DNA of 9,884 nt from NCBI GenBank assembly GCA_023417975.1, contig JAEZDX010000521.1:1-9884 (forward strand), read 5' to 3'. The notes beneath the pieces are model-generated. The model was given only the letters and a program-made list of their open reading frames with translations. It was not told where the DNA came from and did no database searches. Position 1 is the first letter of the stretch; each line of letters opens with the position of its first letter. Source of the stretch: Bacillota bacterium (GTDB taxonomy: Bacteria > Bacillota > Clostridia > Clostridiales > Clostridiaceae). The position numbers and the translations under genes are program-made. Positions 6,968 through 9,884 of this stretch are shown here, piece after piece.

Positions 6968-8323
6968 TTATTTCTCCACTCCGGCAGCTGCCTCTATGAT
7001 GGATATCTTATCTGAATATGCAAGTACCGGCTTTCTCCCCATGGAGTAATATTCCACCCCTGACTCTTCCGCTTCCTTTAGTCTGTGGCAGTTTCTACCA
7101 TCAAATATTACAGGCTCTTTCATAAGCTCTTTAAATCTATTTAGCGGTATGCTCTTTATTTCATCCCATTCTGTAAATATAAAAGCCACATCCGCGTCCT
7201 GCAGAGCCTCCTCCGGCTGATCCACGTATTTAATACTTAAGTCAAACAATTTTTTAAAGTTTTCCGCTCCAACAGGGTCATAGGCTGTAATTTCAGCTCC
7301 CTCTCCCAAAAGCATTCTTACATTAGGTATTGAAGGTGCCTCTCTTAAGTCATCCGTTCCAGGCTTAAAGGTTAACCCAAGCACTGCTACTTTAAGTCCA
7401 CTGAACCTTTTAAATCTTCTTTTTGCCTTTTTCATAAGTCTGAACTTTTGACTTTCATTTAGTTCTATAGTTGCCTTTACTCTCTTTATCTCATAACCGT
7501 GATCTTCTGCCAGCCAGTGCAGCGACTTTGTGTCTTTTGGGAAACATGAGCCTCCGTAGCCTATGCCTGCTTTAAGGAATTTATCTCCTATTCTCGGATC
7601 AAAGGACATCCCCTTTGCCACATCCTCTATATCTGCACCAACAAGTTCACATATGTTGGCAACTTCATTTATAAAGGAAATCTTTAGTGCAAGAAAATCA
7701 TTGGAAGCATATTTAATCATCTCTGCACTTCGCCTGTTTGTAATTACTAACGGCTGCTTGAAGGGCTCGTAAATGAATTTCATAGTATTCTCAGCTTCCT
7801 TAGACTCTACACCTATCACAATCCTGTGAGCCTGAAGAGTATCCTTTACTGCAGTTCCTTGTGATAAAAACTCAGGATTTGAAGCTACTTCTACTTTTAT
7901 TCCAGGTGCAGTATTTTCCGTTATGAATTCCTCTATATCGTCATTGGTACCTATGGGCACCGTAGATTTTATTACTACAAGGCAATGCTTTTTTATGCTT
8001 TCAGCTATCTGCTCAGACACCTTATAAATATAGTCCAAATTTGCCGATCCATCCTCTCTTTCGGGAGTACCTACACCTATAAATATTACATCGGCGCAGC
8101 TATATGCCATTTGATAATCCACAGTAAAATTTAGTCGGCCTTCTCTGTAATTTTCCTTAAGTAGCTCTTCTAAACCAGGTTCATATATAGGCGATATGCC
8201 CCTCTTCATCTTTTTCACTTTATTTTCATCTATATCCACACATGTAACCTTATGTCCTACATGTGCTAAACATGCTCCTGTAACTAGTCCCACATAGCCA
8301 GTTCCGGCTACAACTATCTCCAT
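6968..8323 (-). CDS. ugd: UDP-glucose 6-dehydrogenase
   Basis: The protein (451 residues) oxidises UDP-glucose to UDP-glucuronate with two NAD+ in the cytoplasm, supplying acidic sugar for the polymer. The N-terminal Rossmann domain shows the NAD-binding loop GTGYVGLVTG (7-16) and Asp30/Asp32 after the second strand. KSTVPIGT (119-126) and SNPEFLSQG (148-156) follow. The central domain carries KYASNDF (204-210) with Lys204 and Asn208, and the catalytic loop GYGGSCFPKDT (255-265) with the nucleophile Cys260 and Asp264. The C-terminal UDP-binding domain has GLTFKPGTDDLRE (316-328). Every expected active-site residue is present and the length is typical. The ATG has a strong SD, AGGAGG, nine bases upstream. 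The gene lies 44 bases after the LuxR-type regulator and about 63 bases before the first glycosyltransferase start, so it belongs to the same unit. tuaD/rkpK/hasB are names for the same enzyme family. Confidence 0.97.
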   Translation of the reverse strand: MEIVVAGTGYVGLVTGACLAHVGHKVTCVDIDENKVKKMKRGISPIYEPGLEELLKENYREGRLNFTVDYQMAYSCADVIFIGVGTPEREDGSANLDYIYKVSEQIAESIKKHCLVVIKSTVPIGTNDDIEEFITENTAPGIKVEVASNPEFLSQGTAVKDTLQAHRIVIGVESKEAENTMKFIYEPFKQPLVITNRRSAEMIKYASNDFLALKISFINEVANICELVGADIEDVAKGMSFDPRIGDKFLKAGIGYGGSCFPKDTKSLHWLAEDHGYEIKRVKATIELNESQKFRLMKKAKRRFKRFSGLKVAVLGLTFKPGTDDLREAPSIPNVRMLLGEGAEITAYDPVGAENFKKLFDLSIKYVDQPEEALQDADVAFIFTEWDEIKSIPLNRFKELMKEPVIFDGRNCHRLKEAEESGVEYYSMGRKPVLAYSDKISIIEAAAGVEK

Positions 8324-8367
8324 TTCCTTCTTCCTCCTGCTCCTTTTAATATCAACAATTTAACAAA

Positions 8368-8994
8368 TCACCTTATCCCGTATTTATTTACATAAAGTGC
8401 GGCTTCCGTTCTGTCCTTAAGCTTAAGCTTTTCAAAAATGTGGCTGATATGCTTTTTCACCGTATTTTCCGATATTGCCAGTTGTTCGCATATTTTTCGA
8501 TTATTCAGTCCTCCCGCAATATGGCGCAATATTTCTTTTTCTCTCGGAGTCAGAAGCTCTAATCTTTCCGGCTGAGGCTTTTTCATGTCTACAAGGCGGT
8601 CTACAAAGTAAGAATCATAATACTTTCTGCCTCTTGAAATTTGATGAAGAGCATAAACTATTTCCCCCTCGTTTGCCCTTCCGAGGATATAGCCTTCAAC
8701 TCCATACTTTAAGGCACTTATAAAAAGCTTGTTGTCCCCTTTAAAATCAAATATAATCAGTTTAATATTTGCCCCTGTTCTTTTAATCTCATATATGGTG
8801 CTTAACTGCTCCTCCCTATCTATACAGACAAGCGCTATATCAACTTTGCTGCTTTCTATTATCGGAATAACCTCCTGCGCACTTTCGGATGCAAATTCTA
8901 CACATATATGTTCCTGCCTTGATAAAATAGCCGTTACTCCTTCCCGGATGACATCATAGCCTGATATGACTAAAATCTTCATAACCTTTCTCAT
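8368..8994 (-). CDS. NarL/LuxR-type regulator with degenerate receiver domain
   Basis: This 208-residue protein has a receiver-like N-domain (about 5-125) and a clear LuxR/GerE helix-turn-helix (about 145-205: LTPREKEILRHIAGG, then ISENTVKKHISHIFEKL). It probably binds DNA as a dimer and may control this polysaccharide operon. By eye alignment with NarL-type receivers, every phosphorylation residue is changed. The acidic pair is Ser11-Gly12 (ILVISGYDVIREG). The phospho-accepting Asp is Cys57 (DIALVCID). The switch Thr/Ser is Asp83. The conserved Lys is Gly105 (YILGRAN). It therefore probably does not act as a classical phospho-switch. The SD GGAAGAGGA precedes the ATG at 8994; ATG at 8982 (MKILVISGY) is an alternative that fits the family's usual N-terminus better. 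It is the first gene after a 330-base leader with a terminator, so probably first in its operon. No sensor kinase gene is visible. Confidence 0.93.
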   Translation of the reverse strand: MRKVMKILVISGYDVIREGVTAILSRQEHICVEFASESAQEVIPIIESSKVDIALVCIDREEQLSTIYEIKRTGANIKLIIFDFKGDNKLFISALKYGVEGYILGRANEGEIVYALHQISRGRKYYDSYFVDRLVDMKKPQPERLELLTPREKEILRHIAGGLNNRKICEQLAISENTVKKHISHIFEKLKLKDRTEAALYVNKYGIR

Positions 8995-9028
8995 TTCCTC
9001 TTCCTATAGAGCTTGTATATAAAAATTT

Positions 9029-9055
9029 CTTATAATAATGCTAACATTTATCCAA
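9029..9055 (-). promoter_or_regulatory. Weak sigma-A promoter candidate for the regulator operon
   Basis: On the minus strand TTGGAT (9055-9050) is followed by a 15-base spacer and TATAAG (9034-9029), about 35 bases before the regulator start codon. The -10 box is good (5 of 6), but the -35 box matches only TTG and the spacer is short. TTATTG at 9058-9053 with an 18-base spacer is an alternative. A promoter is expected downstream of the terminator. This is the best candidate I see, but AT-rich sequence gives such matches easily. Confidence 0.3.
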
Positions 9056-9060
9056 TAAAT
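9046..9060. repeat. AT-rich dyad overlapping the promoter candidate (possible operator)
   Basis: A perfect inverted repeat, ATTTAT-CCA-ATAAAT on the plus strand, has six-base arms around a three-base centre. It covers the -35 box of the promoter candidate. NarL/LuxR-type proteins bind short symmetric sites, so autoregulation by the adjacent regulator is possible. At this base composition, a six-base A/T palindrome can also arise by chance. Confidence 0.25.
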
Positions 9061-9110
9061 TTCCATTATCCTGCAGTTTGATTTTTTGCATGCCTAGTTT
9101 ATCACACGGG

Positions 9111-9223
9111 TTAATCTTCAGCTTCTACTTTAGTACTATTTGCACCTACTCCCACAGCAGTACATAGCTTTATAAACTCCTCACACCTTCAACGCTAAAA
9201 CCTGATAAATATTCATAAAAAAA
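9111..9223 (-). pseudogene. Possible frameshifted gene remnant (unrecognised)
   Basis: Two short open stretches in adjacent frames read like one broken protein end. The first (9223-9182) gives FFYEYLSGFSVEGV and then runs into a stop. The second, one frame over (9182-9111), gives EEFIKLCTAVGVGANSTK and then VEAED before a TAA stop. Restoring one base near 9182 (GTG-GAG in place of GTGAG) would fuse them into a plausible C-terminal tail of about 37 residues. The amino acid mix is protein-like for such an AT-rich intergenic region, but I do not recognise the family and no start codon with an SD fits. It begins directly in the terminator T tract. It could be a relic of a deleted gene or simple chance. 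Confidence 0.25.
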
Positions 9224-9268
9224 TTATAGATATGAACTAACTTTTTGCATCAGTCCCTATCTATAATT
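9217..9268 (-). terminator. Intrinsic (rho-independent) terminator after the initiating transferase
   Basis: The outer stem is 11 perfect base pairs (9268-9258 with 9232-9222; AATTATAGATA and TATCTATAATT on the minus strand). After one G/A mismatch an inner 5-pair stem follows, with one G-U pair (9256-9252 with 9238-9234). The loop is 13 bases. The right arm ends in T and runs straight into five more T (9221-9217), giving a seven-T run on the minus strand. The stem is AT-rich, which weakens it, but its length and the T tract make a terminator the natural reading. It lies 56 bases after the stop of the initiating transferase gene. It is not mirrored by a T tract on the plus strand, so it is directional. 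Confidence 0.75.
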
Positions 9269-9324
9269 CATGAAAATAATATTAATCCTATAATAAAATT
9301 TATAATTGCGTTTTTTTAATACCT

Positions 9325-9884
9325 TCATCTGGCGTTTCGATCTCCGAACAATACAAAAAATGTTCTTACTATGAGCTTAATGTCAACCCATAGATTTCTC
9401 TCTCTTAAATATTTAATATCTAGCTCCATCCAATCCTCAAAATCTATACTGCTCCTACCCATAACCTGCCAGTAACATGTGAGTCCGGGCTTAACATTCA
9501 GCTTTTGCCTTTGGTAGCTTGTAAATTCTTCAACCTCTCTCGGCAAATTGGGTCTTGGACCTACAAGTGACATTTCTCCTCTTATAATATTAAACAGCTG
9601 AGGCAGCTCATCTATACTTGTTTTTCTTAAAAATTTTCCAACCTTTGTAACCCTTGGATCCTTAGTCATTTTAAACATGGGCCCCGACATCTCATTTTTT
9701 TCTTTAAGTTTATCTAGCAGCTCTTCTGCATTTGTTACCATGGAACGAAATTTGTACATTTTAAACAGCTTTCCGTTCTTGCCCACTCTTTCCTGCGAAA
9801 ATATTACCGGACCGTCGGAATCAATTTTTATTACTAAGGCAGCAATAAGCAAAATAGGGCTTAAAACAATAATTCCAAATAAGG
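9325..9884 (-). CDS. Initiating sugar-1-phosphate transferase (bacterial sugar transferase family), C-terminal part, 5' end cut by right edge
   Basis: This is a polyprenyl-phosphate hexose-1-phosphate transferase. It moves a sugar-1-phosphate (often glucose- or galactose-type) from UDP-sugar to undecaprenyl phosphate in the membrane, starting the repeat unit. The TTG at 9852 is internal. The frame stays open to the window edge (LFGIIVLSPILLIAALVIK), giving the hydrophobic membrane-entrant helix that precedes the catalytic domain, so the real start lies outside. Family signatures follow in order: GPVIFSQERVGKNG, KMYKFRSM, the catalytic Asp-Glu pair in TSIDELPQLFN, SLVGPRP, PGLTCYWQVMGRS, and a C-terminal DIKYLRERNLWVDIK segment. 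I cannot tell whether the whole protein is the short form (about 200 residues) or the long WcaJ/RfbP form (over 400). The gene ends in TGA and is followed by an intrinsic terminator. Confidence 0.95.
   Translation of the reverse strand, partial: LFGIIVLSPILLIAALVIKIDSDGPVIFSQERVGKNGKLFKMYKFRSMVTNAEELLDKLKEKNEMSGPMFKMTKDPRVTKVGKFLRKTSIDELPQLFNIIRGEMSLVGPRPNLPREVEEFTSYQRQKLNVKPGLTCYWQVMGRSSIDFEDWMELDIKYLRERNLWVDIKLIVRTFFVLFGDRNAR

Larger units (their letters stand above)
8995..9324. other. 330-base intergenic stretch (leader of the regulator-ugd-glycosyltransferase operon)
   Basis: No intact gene is supported here. Reading in the minus direction, it holds about 50 bases of very AT-rich sequence after the initiating transferase stop. 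An intrinsic terminator follows (9217-9268), then a possible frameshifted coding remnant (9111-9223). Next are about 50 bases in which I recognise nothing, then a weak promoter candidate with an overlapping AT-rich dyad (9029-9060), and finally the SD of the regulator. I found no tRNA, no riboswitch I can name, no insertion-sequence ends and no CRISPR repeats. Confidence 0.7.

Noticed and set aside
8475..8959. Open frames on the plus strand opposite the regulator (76-82 codons), and similar ones opposite ugd and the transferases
   Set aside because: They are antisense shadows of strongly supported genes, with low-complexity Ser/Ile/Leu-rich products and no SD sites or recognisable domains.
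9127..9156. Nine-residue peptide MYCCGSRCK on the minus strand, with AGGAG 11 bases upstream (possible leader peptide)
   Set aside because: Too short, SD spacing rather long, and the same bases read better as part of the frameshifted remnant in another frame. No repeated regulatory codon pattern.
9085..9215. c-di-GMP (GEMM) riboswitch in the leader
   Set aside because: I looked for the conserved GEMM core (the GGCAAACC and GACGCAAAG segments) and did not find it on either strand.

Overview
This AT-rich window suggests a low-GC Firmicute, most likely a Clostridium-like species. The evidence is strong purine-rich Shine-Dalgarno (SD) sites, frequent TTG/GTG starts, A/T-ending codons and the protein families present. 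I cannot assign a species from the sequence. Every supported gene lies on the minus strand, so the locus reads from the right edge to the left edge. It is part of a Wzx/Wzy-type cell-surface polysaccharide (capsule or exopolysaccharide) locus, and both ends are cut by the window.

In transcription order: (1) 9884-9325, the C-terminal part of the membrane phosphoglycosyl transferase that starts the lipid-linked repeat unit; (2) 9324-8995, a 330-base non-coding stretch with a clear intrinsic terminator, a possible frameshifted gene remnant and a weak promoter candidate; (3) 8994-8368, a NarL/LuxR-type regulator whose receiver domain lacks all the usual phosphorylation residues; (4) 8323-6968, UDP-glucose 6-dehydrogenase; (5) 6904-280, six tightly packed glycosyltransferase genes in the order GT4, GT4, GT2, GT4-like, GT2, GT4; (6) 254-1, the N-terminus of a Wzx-type flippase, a gene easily missed because the edge cuts it.

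The genes fit one pathway. The initiating transferase puts a sugar-1-phosphate on undecaprenyl phosphate. Ugd supplies UDP-glucuronate. Up to six glycosyltransferases extend the unit on the cytoplasmic face, and Wzx flips it. A Wzy polymerase, chain-length/kinase proteins and other sugar-nucleotide genes are not seen and may lie outside the window.

The terminator after the initiating transferase implies that the regulator-ugd-glycosyltransferase-wzx genes are a separate transcription unit. From the regulator leftward the genes are 7-58 bases apart or overlap, and I see no convincing terminator inside. Spot counts of GC are higher around ugd and the regulator than in most glycosyltransferase genes, as expected for a conserved flank joined to a variable, strain-specific cassette. 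Nothing here is clearly a new system. The best leads are the degenerate-receiver regulator and the non-coding leader before it.
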